In this document: positions 56,001 to 64,000 of the stretch, piece by piece
Layout: the number at the start of each line of letters is the position of its first letter
Numbering within the stretch: position 1 is the first letter of the stretch
Assembly: GCF_039522025.1 (NCBI RefSeq)
Contig: NZ_BAAADB010000023.1
Location: 5,736 to 69,735, forward strand
From: Deinococcus depolymerans
Lineage (GTDB): Bacteria; Deinococcota; Deinococci; Deinococcales; Deinococcaceae
Length of the DNA: 64,000 bases
Direction: 5' to 3'
Translations under genes and position numbers: made by a program
The notes under the pieces: model-generated
What the model was told of the DNA's origin: nothing
Seen by the model: only the letters and a program-made list of their open reading frames with translations
The model's database searches: none

Positions 56001-56212
56001 TGGTCAATGCCGGATTTCGGCACGCCAGGGTTCAGGCGGGTCAGAGCCTCACGCAGAGGCTTTGCCAGGATCACATCACGGAAACTGTCGCGCCCCAGCG
56101 TGCCGGAGCTTCCCATGACCTCATGGGTGGCATCCAGCGTCTGCCAGCCCAGGCTCCGCAGGATGACCATGCAGGTTTGCTCGACCAGCCGGGCCTCGCT
56201 GAACTCACGCAC
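53066..56212 (-). CDS. hsdR: Type I restriction enzyme R subunit
   Basis: 1048 residues. N-terminal nuclease domain with 'TRRPDVVGFVNGLPLVFVELKS' (in pieces; D...ExK). Helicase motifs: Walker A 'FWHTQGSGKSLSM', DEAH in 'VMTDEAHRSQYD', 'FIGFTGTPLM', and motif VI-like 'QTIARANRVWEEK'. It translocates and cuts DNA not methylated by HsdM/S. Its start overlaps the end of the DUF262 gene by eight bases, making it last in a coupled four-gene operon. Confidence 0.95.
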   Translation of the reverse strand: MREFSEARLVEQTCMVILRSLGWQTLDATHEVMGSSGTLGRDSFRDVILAKPLREALTRLNPGVPKSGIDQALEVLTADRSALSAVAANQELHALMLAGVPVLVPDDESGGEKNERVRVIDWEQPDQNSFLAVQQLTVKSDLYTRRPDVVGFVNGLPLVFVELKSTHRRLRNAFRDNLRDYRDTIPHLFQANAVQVLSNGTDAVVGSMTAGWEHFAEWVRVEREDEPRRVGLGTLLRGVCEPGRLLDLVENFTVFLEGKGGVAKILAKNHQVLGVNNALQALGQLGENRGRLGVFWHTQGSGKSLSMVFFARKVLRKVPGNWSFLVVTDREELDKQIYGTFARTATVQEKEEDVRASSGAHLKELLRQDHRFLFTLIQKFHVPAGEQFPLLSSRNDVIVMTDEAHRSQYDIFAGNMRAALPHAAFIGFTGTPLMAGEEKTRDVFGDYVSVYNFSEAVQDRATVPLYYENRIPELQLTNEQLQAEMEDLLDRESVDEVAEKQVEREFSREYQLITRDDRLEKIAQDLVQHFLGRGQFGKGMVVSLDKATAVRMYDKVQRYWKEAILAAEAELLVATGEARDPLLARLKFLRETDMAVVVSQAQNEIADFKDKGLDILPHRQRMVKEDLEGNFKDAGHPLRLVFVCAMWMTGFDAPSVSTIYLDKPMRNHTLMQTIARANRVWEEKVSGLIVDYVGVFRNLQKALAIYGTGQSGEKGEDTPVRDKRELLAALEAAIREAELIVTPLGIDPQAIIQAHGETKLELIRDATDALLAGDDVRKRFRDTARTINRLFKAALPDPAAQPYAPERALYRVLADRLSEDSEDEPELEGVMHQVEELLDSSVAAYGYVIRDTTARMDLSQVDFEKLQEKFKSTSRKRTEAEKLRAALSGEVQRLTRQNKTRVNYAARLEAMIQEYNSGSANIEAFFQELMRLGRDLSEEVKRALRENLSEEELAVFDQITAVDVPLSDQDREAVKAVARSLLTRLKTDSLVLDWRKKQQARAMVRQAIRRELDALPEHYGKVEFDAAVTAIYAHVYEAYRSGTEHIYA

Positions 56213-59102
56213 GGAGGGCCTCGTACGCCTGCCGCGCCAGCTCCAGGACCGTCTCTACCTCCTCCAACCGAACGACCGTCGCCTCGAAGTGTCCCGGCGT
56301 GAAGCCGGCCGTTTCATCACCCGGCGCCACCGTCCGGCCGAACCCCTGCGGGGATTGAAGCTGCGCCGCCTCGACGTTCAGCTTCACTTCCACGCGTCCC
56401 GTACTGGCGCTGCTGATGACCCGCATGAACTCCAGCGGCCCCTGGGTCGACATCACTGAGAACCGCGCGCTCTTCTGCGTCACCTGCGCCTCCACGTCAT
56501 CCGCCAGCACCGCCCCGCGGGTCTTCAACTCGTCGAACACCTGACGCGCCAACCGGTACTGCGCGTTCGTGACCGACGCCTGTACAGCCCCGTCCGTCCC
56601 GCCCTCCTCCTGATCCGCAAACGCGGCCATCACGACCGGCCACGCGGCATCCAGTTCAGCCCGCGTGGCCACAGACCGGGACAGCCACACGTTGGACTGG
56701 CGCCACCCCGTCGTTTCCACTTCACTCTCCGCCGAAGGCGTGAAGCGCACGGAGAGATGCAACGCCGCCTGACGCGGATAGATCTCCATGAACACCCGGC
56801 GGTTGCGGAACGAACGGTAGAAGCGCCGGTCCGTCGCCGTCACCGAACCCAATCCCAGCGTCCGGGTCTGAAGATCCTCCAGCACCTGCTGCGCCTCTGC
56901 CGGGAGGTGCGCGAAGCTGACGGTCTCACCAGCTGCCTGTGACGACGCGCCGTCCTGTCGGCTCAACTGGTAAGCCAACGCCTGCTGCGCCAGCGCCTCG
57001 AACGCCATCAGATCCGACTGAACTGTAAGCGTGACTTCCAGCTCCCCATTCCCAGCCCGGCCACGTCCTGCCACGTTCCGCGTCAGGTGCAGCGGATCGT
57101 CCACGTCATCCGGCGGAAGGTTCAACCAGCACTTCAAGGCGTCCTGACTCGTCAACGGCACCAGGTCGCAGAAGTTCGACCCGGCCTTGTACGCCACGTA
57201 CGCGCGGTTCGCTGTCTCCGTCACCCGGCCATCCAGACCCAGCAACCGCTCCCGGACCTGAGCGAACAGCTGACGCAACGCCGGACTGGCGTTGTCGAAG
57301 TAATCCTCCACCGTCCGCGTCGCGCCCCGCTGTCTCCCCTCAGCCCGTAACGCCTGCACTTCCTCCGGCGTGAACGCCGGGAAAGACCACAGGCTCAGCG
57401 CCTGCTGCGCCAGCTCCTCCGCACGCGCCTGGATGCGCGCCTCATTCCACTCGGGCAGGTCCGCCAACTTACGGGTCATGAGCATCCGGCTGTGCCGGTA
57501 CCCCTTCGGCGCTGGCAGGGACTGCTTCTCCACGAACGGCCGGTCTCCCAGCTCGCTGTTGTACCCCGTCAACGTCAGGTTCCCCAGCGTATGCACCAGC
57601 CGACGCTGCACCTCCGGCCAGTCCGATCCCAGCATCGTCTGCCACGCCCCACTCAACGAATCCGCCTTGTTGTTCTGCGGCATCACGTGCTCGATGGTCA
57701 ACGTGTCGTTCTCGAACGCCTCCTTGGGGCTATGCCCCCGCTCCAGACGCACCAGCAACGGCTTGCAGACATTCATGCGGTAGATCGACGCTGTTTTCAG
57801 TGCCGCCACGAACGCCTCGTCCGACGGGAACCCATCCTGATCCCGGTCCTGGAAACGCACCAGCGCCCGCTCCAGCGACCGCACGTACTCCGCCTTCTCC
57901 AGCTCACGCCCCAACGCCGCGAAGAAGCGGTTCAGCGGCGCCGTCCGCTCCCCCAGCACCGCGCGGCGCAACAGGAACGACTCCAGCAGCCGCAGCACCC
58001 TCTCCAGATCCGCATCCGTCAGACGCCCCAGCGCGTGATCCTCCAGCACCTCCAGCAGGAACGGCGACACCACCCCCACCCGCAAGGCCAGCAGATCCTC
58101 CATCGCCAGGCGCACCTTCTCGTCAGCCAACTGCTCCGGATGCACGATCCCCATGTACAACTTCGCCAGGCGCGCCACGTCCGCCACCAGCACCTGCACG
58201 TTCTCGCCCTCAGGGCGAGCCGCACGGAACGCCTTGAACGCCGCGTACACCTCCTGCTCGTTCGGAATGCTCCGCGTCCTCAACGTCAGGTAATCCCGCA
58301 TGAACCGGTCAAACGTCACGCCATCGAGCGAAGCGAACCGCAACTCCATCGGCACCCAGAAGTCACGACTCAACTCATCCTGCTCTTCCGGCCGCAGCCC
58401 CATCAGCACGTTGTTCCGAATCAGGTCCGCCTGCGTCAGATCCTTACCGGTGCTGTTCAGGCTCTCGAAGATCAACTGCGGATCATCCCGCCCCTCCTCA
58501 AGCGCCACCGTCACCACCTGCAACTTGTGCACGCCACGCAGCACCACCCGCAGATCCAACGCCGGATCCGCCAGCTTCTCCCGGAAGAACGCCACACCCG
58601 CCAGGATCGCCTTCGACTCGTTGAGCGGCACCTGACCACTCTCCATCAGCGCCTTCAACGTGTCCCGGTCCGAATGCGTCGGCAACAACTTGTACCGCGA
58701 ATCCCCCGTCAGGCGCTTGTTGAACAGGTAATCCTCCCGCACGTCCGACGCCCCAATCTGCTGCATGTCCGACGTGCCATCCAGCGGCACCGCCAGCTCA
58801 CCATCACGCGCCAGACGCTCGGACACCGCCAGCATGAGCAACGTCAGGGTCGTCAGGCGCTGCTGCCCGTCAATGAGCCGCGCCCGCTTCAGGTTCCCGG
58901 CCATGCTGCCCGTCCGCTCCATGAACACCACCGACCCGGTGAAGTGCATCGTGGAACGGGCATCCTGACCGATCCGCAGAATGTCCCGCCAGAACTGCTC
59001 CCGTTCCGACGTACCCCAGGAGTAAGGCCGCTGGTACAGAGGCACCTCAAACTGCTTGCTGCCGTGAAGCAGCTCTGCCAGTCTTGCCTGCTCTGCAATC
59101 AT
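56205..59102 (-). CDS. DUF262/DUF1524 GmrSD-like nuclease in the RM operon
   Basis: 965 residues. The N-terminal DUF262 has 'FEVPLYQRPYSWG' and the nucleotide-binding 'LIDGQQRLTTLTLLML'. The DUF1524 HNH-like nuclease has 'TIEHVMPQNN' with 'HTLGNLTLTGYNSELGD' (in pieces). The C-terminal 350 residues include two DUF5655-like modules ('TVEDYFDNASPALRQLFAQV', 'LGLGSVTATDRRFYRSF') and a further related tail. GmrSD-type enzymes cut modified phage DNA. Overlap ATGA with hsdS. Confidence 0.88.
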   Translation of the reverse strand: MIAEQARLAELLHGSKQFEVPLYQRPYSWGTSEREQFWRDILRIGQDARSTMHFTGSVVFMERTGSMAGNLKRARLIDGQQRLTTLTLLMLAVSERLARDGELAVPLDGTSDMQQIGASDVREDYLFNKRLTGDSRYKLLPTHSDRDTLKALMESGQVPLNESKAILAGVAFFREKLADPALDLRVVLRGVHKLQVVTVALEEGRDDPQLIFESLNSTGKDLTQADLIRNNVLMGLRPEEQDELSRDFWVPMELRFASLDGVTFDRFMRDYLTLRTRSIPNEQEVYAAFKAFRAARPEGENVQVLVADVARLAKLYMGIVHPEQLADEKVRLAMEDLLALRVGVVSPFLLEVLEDHALGRLTDADLERVLRLLESFLLRRAVLGERTAPLNRFFAALGRELEKAEYVRSLERALVRFQDRDQDGFPSDEAFVAALKTASIYRMNVCKPLLVRLERGHSPKEAFENDTLTIEHVMPQNNKADSLSGAWQTMLGSDWPEVQRRLVHTLGNLTLTGYNSELGDRPFVEKQSLPAPKGYRHSRMLMTRKLADLPEWNEARIQARAEELAQQALSLWSFPAFTPEEVQALRAEGRQRGATRTVEDYFDNASPALRQLFAQVRERLLGLDGRVTETANRAYVAYKAGSNFCDLVPLTSQDALKCWLNLPPDDVDDPLHLTRNVAGRGRAGNGELEVTLTVQSDLMAFEALAQQALAYQLSRQDGASSQAAGETVSFAHLPAEAQQVLEDLQTRTLGLGSVTATDRRFYRSFRNRRVFMEIYPRQAALHLSVRFTPSAESEVETTGWRQSNVWLSRSVATRAELDAAWPVVMAAFADQEEGGTDGAVQASVTNAQYRLARQVFDELKTRGAVLADDVEAQVTQKSARFSVMSTQGPLEFMRVISSASTGRVEVKLNVEAAQLQSPQGFGRTVAPGDETAGFTPGHFEATVVRLEEVETVLELARQAYEALRA

Positions 59103-60376
59103 GCGATTTCCTCCTGTAGTTGTTCTTCAACGCCCTGAACGTCGAGAGTGGAAACGTCAAGCTCCCCAGACACCAGCTTGGGCAGCAGGAGGTCACGGGT
59201 ACGACGGAGATTGGCACTGCGGCTAGCTAAATTAAATATTGCGTCGAACAGGGGTTTGGTCAGAGCTTCAAAGCTTTTGATTAAATGAGACGGTGGTAGG
59301 GCTATCATATAGTTCGCAAAACTCTCTGATTTAACTCGCTGCCTCCCGGTGGCACCGGACATGCTGGCTTCTGCGTGGCTCCTGAATTCTGGTAAGCGTG
59401 AAAGAAGGTAAACATACTCGGGGCATACGAGCCTCGAGCGCATGACGATGTATTCCGTTGAGCCAAACGCCGTCGAAGAATCATCGGGTAAAAAGTTGAC
59501 ATATCCAGTCTTGCCATTCTCTAGGCATGGAGATATGCGCGCAAACAGCGTATCTCCATTCTTGAACTTGGCCCCGCTGTTGCCTGACCTCTTCTCAATG
59601 TCATTGATAATCATCGAATCTTCCGAAAGACTGCTCATTGGAACGAAGGACTTGAGACCATCTTTTGCGACCTTGGTTTTAGGATCAATGTCGATAGCAA
59701 AAGGCATTGGCACCCAGGACCACTCGTCAGGACGCCTGCCTTGCTCATCTTCTGAGAATTCATCCTGTTCATGGCTGGGGTAGCGGTACTCCACGAACCA
59801 TTCGCGATACAGGGCGCGGGCCATCTCCTCCAGGATCTGCGCCCGCCGTGTGTTGTTCTCAATCAGATCGTCGTAGGCCGAGAGGACAGCGGCGATCTTG
59901 CGCTGGGTGTGCAGAGGGGGAAGTTTGATCCTTAGATTCTCCGCATCAGGAACTCTCATGTGCTCAACGGTGGCTCCTGCACCTGTCGCTCTGATTTGAT
60001 CTTGGAGGTGATCTTCTTGAAGGGCGTATAGCAGGAAGTGAGCATCAAGCTTGTCTGGGTCTGCGCGGTAGGACATGAGGCGCTGACCCAGGAACACACC
60101 GTCCGCTTCCCTCAGCATCCCCACCTCACCCAGTGGGGCCTCTCGGGTCAGAATTACGTCGCCAGGGCGAGGCATTTGCCGTCGAGTCCAAGCGCGGTAG
60201 GTCTCTTCTGTGACGTATCGGACGGTCGCTAAGTCGATTACACCCGACTTGACGTTGGTAGTGCGGATCATCCGATAGGGCGTAGGACCTTCGACGACAG
60301 GAGCTGTCTTGTTCACACAGTCCACGATGGTTCCGCACACCTCGTAGAGCGGGACTTCAGGCCAGGGCTGCTTCAT
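59099..60376 (-). CDS. hsdS: Type I restriction enzyme specificity subunit
   Basis: 425 residues from the ATG at 60376, which overlaps hsdM. Two target-recognition domains are separated by the conserved helix '[29 protein letters not shown]' (in pieces) and end with '[17 protein letters not shown]'. The first domain is GC-rich like its neighbours; the second (59.2-59.7 kb) is distinctly AT-rich, suggesting exchange of that domain. It dictates which bipartite site HsdM methylates. Confidence 0.93.
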   Translation of the reverse strand: MKQPWPEVPLYEVCGTIVDCVNKTAPVVEGPTPYRMIRTTNVKSGVIDLATVRYVTEETYRAWTRRQMPRPGDVILTREAPLGEVGMLREADGVFLGQRLMSYRADPDKLDAHFLLYALQEDHLQDQIRATGAGATVEHMRVPDAENLRIKLPPLHTQRKIAAVLSAYDDLIENNTRRAQILEEMARALYREWFVEYRYPSHEQDEFSEDEQGRRPDEWSWVPMPFAIDIDPKTKVAKDGLKSFVPMSSLSEDSMIINDIEKRSGNSGAKFKNGDTLFARISPCLENGKTGYVNFLPDDSSTAFGSTEYIVMRSRLVCPEYVYLLSRLPEFRSHAEASMSGATGRQRVKSESFANYMIALPPSHLIKSFEALTKPLFDAIFNLASRSANLRRTRDLLLPKLVSGELDVSTLDVQGVEEQLQEEIA

Positions 60377-61943
60377 CAACAATCTCCCGGCGTACCTCAC
60401 CCATCAAGGTCTGGACGTTCTCGCTAATTCTCAGTTCTAACTTGTGCGCTTCGGCAGTGAGGGTCTCTAACTCTTCGTTCAGTTCGCTTAGGCGCACGGT
60501 GAAGTCAAAGTCGTCTGCGGCGCGGGCTGTGACGCCCACATAACGGCCGGGGTTCAGGCTCCAGCTTTGTGCTGCGATCTCGCTCCGCGTGGCGATCTTG
60601 CAAAGGCCAGGCACGTCTCGGTATGTCAGGTCAGGGAATGTCTCCTCAAACTGCTCGCGTGTGCTGTGGATAAATTCGGGTTCCTCGCCGCGATACAGGT
60701 TGGCGATATTGGCGATGAATTCCACCTGTTCGTCGCTGAGTTCGCGAATAGCACGGGTGATTTGGGTGTAGATCTTGCGAGCGTCGATGAAGAGCACCTG
60801 ATCTTCCCGTGGAGTGCCATTCTTGCGTTTGTCGAAGAACCACACTGTGGCAGGCAGGGTCACGGTGTAGAAGAGGTTGCTGCTGGTGGCCAGCATGATG
60901 TCGACGCTGCCGGACTCAATGAGTTTCTGGCGGATGTCCTGTTCGGTGCCTCGGGCGTCGCTGGCGCTGTTGGCCATGACGACCCCGGCGCGGCCTCGGT
61001 CATTCAGGCTGCTGTGGATGTACTGCATCCACAGGTAGTTGGCGTTGTCGGACTTGGGGATGCCGAAAGGCAGTCGGGGGTCGGTGCCGATGCGTTCCTT
61101 GTCGACGCCGCTGACGTTGAAAGGGGGGTTGGCGAGGGCGAAGTCGAACTTGCCTTTGATGGTGTGCGGATCTTCGTAGAAGGTATTGGCCTGCCGGATG
61201 TCGCCGCTGAGTCCGTGAACGGCGAGGTTCATGCGGGCCAGTTTGACGGTCTCGGCAGTTTTCTCCTGGCCGTACACGCTGATTTCCGTGGTGGGGTTGC
61301 GGCGGTGCTCTTCGATGAAGCGTGCGCTCTGTACGAACATCCCGCCTGAGCCGCAGGCAGGATCGTAGATGCGGCCGTGGAAGGGTTCCATGATCTCGAC
61401 CATCAGTTTGACGAGGCTGGTGGGGGTGTAGAATTCGCCGCCTTTGCCGCCTTCGTCGCGGGCGAACTTGCCGAGGAAGTACTCGTAGATCTTGCCGAAG
61501 GCGTCGCCTTCGAGGTCGTGCATGATTTCGCTGAAGTTGAATGCTTTCAGCAGTGAGGCGAGGATGGTGTTGTCGAGGCGGTTGTACAGCTTGGGCAGGA
61601 CGCCGCGCAGGTCCTCGTTGTCGTCCTCGATGGCGCGCATGGCGTCGTTGACGGCCTGGCCGAGGTTGGTGCCTTCGGGCAGGTTCAGCAGGTAGGAGTA
61701 CCGGGCGTTGTCGGGAACGTACAGGACGCCGGCCGCCTGGTAGTCGTCTTTGGTGGTGCCGCTGCGGCGACTGGCGGCCGTCAGGGTGGGTTGTGCGGCG
61801 GTGAAGCGGTAGTCGGCGTAGGCCAGGAAGATCAGCCCGAGTACGGGGGTGCTGTACTCGTGGCTGCGGAGTTTGCTGTTGGCGCGGAGGTTGTCGGCGG
61901 CGGCCCAGAGGCGGCGTTCGATTTCGGTGGTGTTGGCGGGCAT
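60357..61943 (-). CDS. hsdM: Type I restriction enzyme methylase subunit
   Basis: 528 residues. N-terminal helical domain, SAM motif '[16 protein letters not shown]' and catalytic '[14 protein letters not shown]' (NPPF, adenine-N6). AGGAGGT lies seven bases before ATG, the strongest ribosome binding site of the operon. It methylates adenine at the HsdS-specified site. Confidence 0.95.
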   Translation of the reverse strand: MPANTTEIERRLWAAADNLRANSKLRSHEYSTPVLGLIFLAYADYRFTAAQPTLTAASRRSGTTKDDYQAAGVLYVPDNARYSYLLNLPEGTNLGQAVNDAMRAIEDDNEDLRGVLPKLYNRLDNTILASLLKAFNFSEIMHDLEGDAFGKIYEYFLGKFARDEGGKGGEFYTPTSLVKLMVEIMEPFHGRIYDPACGSGGMFVQSARFIEEHRRNPTTEISVYGQEKTAETVKLARMNLAVHGLSGDIRQANTFYEDPHTIKGKFDFALANPPFNVSGVDKERIGTDPRLPFGIPKSDNANYLWMQYIHSSLNDRGRAGVVMANSASDARGTEQDIRQKLIESGSVDIMLATSSNLFYTVTLPATVWFFDKRKNGTPREDQVLFIDARKIYTQITRAIRELSDEQVEFIANIANLYRGEEPEFIHSTREQFEETFPDLTYRDVPGLCKIATRSEIAAQSWSLNPGRYVGVTARAADDFDFTVRLSELNEELETLTAEAHKLELRISENVQTLMGEVRREIVDEAALA

Positions 61944-62158
61944 GTGGTTGACCTCCTGGAGTCGTGTGGGCTCAGGATAGAGGGCTGGGGTGTCATCTGC
62001 CGTCGCAGGTGCGGTGGGCTGGCCGCGACATGGATTGGTGTGTGAGCGGTCAGGGGGTGTGAAGCTGCGGGAGTGCGCCGCAGGGGTGAGGTCTGTTCCT
62101 CACATGGCTCTTGGCGTGCGGTGGATGTCACTCCGCCCTGTGTGGCAGGAAAGGACAG
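61944..62158. promoter_or_regulatory. Upstream region of the hsdM operon
   Basis: About 215 bp with no gene. It must contain the promoter of the four-gene restriction operon (reading leftward from 61943). Apart from AGGAGGT in the leader I cannot single out promoter boxes. Confidence 0.4.
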
Positions 62159-62192
62159 GGGAGGCCCCAGCACGCTTTGCTGGGAACCTCCC
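62159..62192 (-). terminator. Terminator after the 62.2-kb gene
   Basis: Stem GGGAGGCCCCAGCA / TGCTGGGAACCTCCC with one mismatch/bulge and a five-base loop, followed on the minus strand by CTGTCCTTTCC. Confidence 0.65.
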
Positions 62193-62209
62193 TGGGTTGT
62201 TCTGTTCAG

Positions 62210-62698
62210 TCAGGCTGACAGTGGAACGGTGAGGCGTTGACTGGCGAGAGCACTGTGGGCGGCTGCTACTGCGGGTGTATAGGGCAACCTCTGCAGGTCT
62301 TCCAGCAGCTCTCTTAAGGTGGGGCGAGCTTTGGAAGACCAGCGGAGGTTGAGTCGCCCGGTGTGACCTCTGATGTGGGCGTTGTGGAGCTGTGCCAGTA
62401 GGGACTTCAGGCGTCCCTGGCTTTTCAGGGCGGCGCTGGGGACGCACTCTGGGGGGAGCTTGGCCCACAGCTGCGTTCGGCGTTTGTTGTTCAGCAGGGC
62501 GTGCGTATCGGGGTTCTCCGTTGTGGAGAGGAGAAGCTTGTGCAGTTCCCCTTCGGGAGTGACGCGCAGGTAGAAGTGCACGTGTGAGAGCGCGTACTCG
62601 TTGCGGCCGATCATGGTCCGGGTGAAAGCCGCCAGTTGCTCCGGCTGACTGTGGCTGTCCCAGTCCTTGAGGGCGGTGATCTTGGTGCTTATGCCCAT
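62210..62698 (-). CDS. Hypothetical island protein
   Basis: 162 residues, basic and helical toward the C-terminus ('LKSQGRLKSLLAQLHNAHI'), with 'FYLRVTPEGELHKLLL' near residue 42. No signal peptide, no recognised family. It starts 31 bp after the antirepressor-like gene on the same strand, so they are probably cotranscribed. Confidence 0.6.
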   Translation of the reverse strand: MGISTKITALKDWDSHSQPEQLAAFTRTMIGRNEYALSHVHFYLRVTPEGELHKLLLSTTENPDTHALLNNKRRTQLWAKLPPECVPSAALKSQGRLKSLLAQLHNAHIRGHTGRLNLRWSSKARPTLRELLEDLQRLPYTPAVAAAHSALASQRLTVPLSA

Positions 62699-62729
62699 GC
62701 CAGCCCCCAGGTGTGTGCGGCGACGCGGC

Positions 62730-63041
62730 TCATGCGTTCACGCTCCCGTTCAGGATCAGGCTGCGGGTGACTTGCAACCTCTGGAGTGCGGCGGCGCCGT
62801 CCATGTCATCCGGGAGGTGCGTCAGGATGGCTTCCGCCAGCGGGAGGCTCAGGCGGGCGGTGGTGAAGTCGTCGCCCTCGACGTGGCAGTCCACGCCTCG
62901 TTCCGCTCCGGAAAGTACCAGGTGGGTCATGATCCAGGGTTCGTACGCCTGCCAGGTCACCAGAGCGGCGTGCAGGTCAGTAGCGGCGATGAAGGCGTAA
63001 CCGTCAATGTTGTGAATCTCGAATGGGTGGGTGGTGTTCAT
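62730..63041 (-). CDS. AntA/AntB-like phage antirepressor-type protein
   Basis: 103 residues. 'YAFIAATDLHAALVTWQAYEPWI', 'ERGVDCHVEGDDFTTARLSL' and 'LAEAILTHL' follow the AntA/AntB antirepressor plan (ARDLHE-like, W, N/GVDF, DYxLTLDMAKELA). AAGGAGG five bases before ATG. Such proteins are typical of prophages and integrated elements. The match is by eye and moderate. Confidence 0.55.
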   Translation of the reverse strand: MNTTHPFEIHNIDGYAFIAATDLHAALVTWQAYEPWIMTHLVLSGAERGVDCHVEGDDFTTARLSLPLAEAILTHLPDDMDGAAALQRLQVTRSLILNGSVNA

Positions 63042-63090
63042 GGAGTCCTCCTTGGGCTGCTGGCGTTGCGCTGAACGTTCCAGCAGGGGT

Positions 63091-63109
63091 TCCGAAGTTG
63101 TTCTTCGGA
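63091..63109. terminator. Small hairpin upstream of the antirepressor-like gene
   Basis: Perfect 7-bp stem TCCGAAG/CTTCGGA with a five-base loop, within the 270-bp gap between two minus-strand genes. Role uncertain. Confidence 0.3.
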
Positions 63110-63225
63110 CTTGGCCGGGGGGCAGGGTAGGGGGGTGTCCCTACAACCCTGTCCGGCACGGTTGCGGCGCAACGGCCGTCATGAGTGGTGTGGGTGGGGG
63201 GCGTGTGTCAGACCTGTGGGGGGGC

Positions 63226-63323
63226 GTGACATGACTGACAACGTGACATCAGTTCAGGCTAGGGGGGGTAGAGAGTGTGTGGGAGGGGGGTGACATGACA
63301 TGACAACGTGACATCAGATCAGG
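63226..63323 (+). repeat. Iteron-like direct repeats
   Basis: Two repeats of about 33 bp, at 63226-63258 and 63290-63323, each containing GTGACATGA(C) and ACGTGACATCAG and ending TCAGG, separated by a G-rich spacer. Further ACATGAC/GTCATGT copies lie inside the 3' end of the adjacent ATPase gene (63350-63390). The arrangement next to a RepA-like gene suggests replication or regulatory iterons. Confidence 0.55.
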
Positions 63324-63886
63324 TCGAGGGCATTGAGGATCGGACGGATGTCATGCTTGTCAGTCATGTCACGTGCTCCCGCCGACATGACGGGTGACAG
63401 GGTTGGCGTTTCCGGGAGCTGGCCGGGCAGGTAGTAGGGCTTGCCGCGTCCCTCCTGAACCAGGAAGCCTCCCTCCAGCAGGTTGGTTAGGATGTTCTGC
63501 ACGGCCGTGCGACTCTTCCGGAGTGCATCAGCGACGGTGGCGGCAGTGTGAAAACCTTTGCCGATCATGTCGAGGACTTCCTGCTGCGCTAGAGACAGGG
63601 CCTTCTGACCGTGCAGAGAGCTGGGTTCCCACCGCACGCCCTGCCGGGTCAGGGACAGTTCGCGTTCCTCCACATCCCGACCGGTCAGGTACAGGAGCGC
63701 CTCTCCTTGGCCCCTGGCGCGGGTCAGGATCATGCTGGCGTCCGCGTTACTCGTGAGGGCGGTACTCCCGAGGACCATGTCGAAGGGATCGCCGCCTTCC
63801 GCGTCGCCCTTCTTGGCGTGATGGATCAGCAGGATGGAGACGCCGTGATCGTGAGCCAGTGTCTGAAGGGGCTGCATGATGCGGGG
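63314..63886 (-). pseudogene. RepA-like RecA-fold ATPase gene, 5' end removed by an insertion sequence
   Basis: About 190 C-terminal residues. 'HGVSILLIHHAKKGDAEGG' is the Walker B / sensor strand of the RepA/AAA_25-type RecA fold, 'ALTSNADASMILTRARGQGE' the core continuation and 'TAATVADALRKSRTAVQNIL' a winged-helix. The Walker A part is missing: at 63886 the sequence switches to an insertion-sequence end, and a stop precedes it in frame. Related proteins are replication helicase-type ATPases of plasmids and integrated elements. Confidence 0.75.
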
Positions 63887-64000
63887 GTAGTTGGCTGGAA
63901 CTATGCCCGACACCACTGAAATGGGAGCGTCCGGGGCCTATCCCCGGACGTGTCAAAAGAGCTCCCACTCGAGAGTTTCGTCTGTCAGAACCCCGCCTGT
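63886..64000 (+). mobile_element. Left end of an insertion sequence running off the window
   Basis: Begins GGTAGTTGGCTGGAACTA then TGCCCGACA, the same 27 bp that bound the IS1-like remnant at 49.2 kb. Beyond it are nested stems CGTCCGGGG/CCCCGGACG inside TGGGAGC/GCTCCCA, as often found between an IS end and its transposase gene. The transposase itself is not within the window. Confidence 0.6.

Overview
The window is high-GC bacterial chromosome, almost certainly from a Deinococcus. The support is the very GC-rich core genes, a NucS mismatch endonuclease, a M16C peptidase and DUF1684/DUF4394/DUF1540 proteins, and above all about 15 copies of a short palindromic repeat (ends ATACGGACTCCG and its complement) of the type described in Deinococcus as small noncoding repeats (SNRs).

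Layout. 1-31.3 kb is core chromosome: a TelA-like protein, a GNAT acetyltransferase, a secreted BsuPI-domain protein, a secreted beta-lactamase-fold serine hydrolase, gatC-serS, a DinB-family protein, a ComF-type phosphoribosyltransferase, DUF1684 and S4-domain proteins, a three-gene secreted-protein operon ending in a dockerin-like protein, a M16C metallopeptidase, a Tat-exported metallo-beta-lactamase-fold protein, a PAS-GGDEF-EAL protein, an S4 RNA-binding protein, ZapE, a propeller-GGDEF diguanylate cyclase, dnaG, a cupin, a PfpI-like protein, a glycine-rich secreted protein and a sugar-nucleotide epimerase. 31.3-35.25 kb is foreign: an IS630-type element, a 3' remnant of a second PfpI-like gene, and a compact AT-rich operon of Dam-type adenine methylase, four-helix membrane protein and DGQHR-domain (DndB-like) protein. 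This operon is the best candidate for an undescribed, probably anti-phage, system. 35.3-48.8 kb returns to core: the glycine cleavage genes gcvT-gcvH-gcvP, a LigT-like 2H phosphoesterase, an SDR, 5-formyl-THF cyclo-ligase, nucS, hisIE, hisF, a response regulator and a DUF72 protein.

From 48.84 kb to the right edge the sequence looks like an integrated element. It begins at a tRNA-Asn copy that lacks its 5' nine bases, as expected for an attachment-site duplicate. It then carries nested insertion-sequence debris, a RES/Xre toxin-antitoxin pair in unusual order, unknown small genes, a translationally coupled type I restriction-modification operon (hsdM-hsdS-DUF262/DUF1524 nuclease-hsdR), an antirepressor-like gene, iteron-like repeats and a RepA-like ATPase gene cut off by another insertion sequence at the window edge.

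The repeats are the other major theme. SNRs sit at gene 3' ends, and in nine cases the stop codon of a gene is formed by the repeat terminus itself. Their internal stems differ in sequence between copies but stay paired. A second repeat of about 165 bp always lies beside an SNR, and several small elements with terminal inverted repeats (321, 129 and 109 bp) are present, one with a clear 7-bp target duplication.
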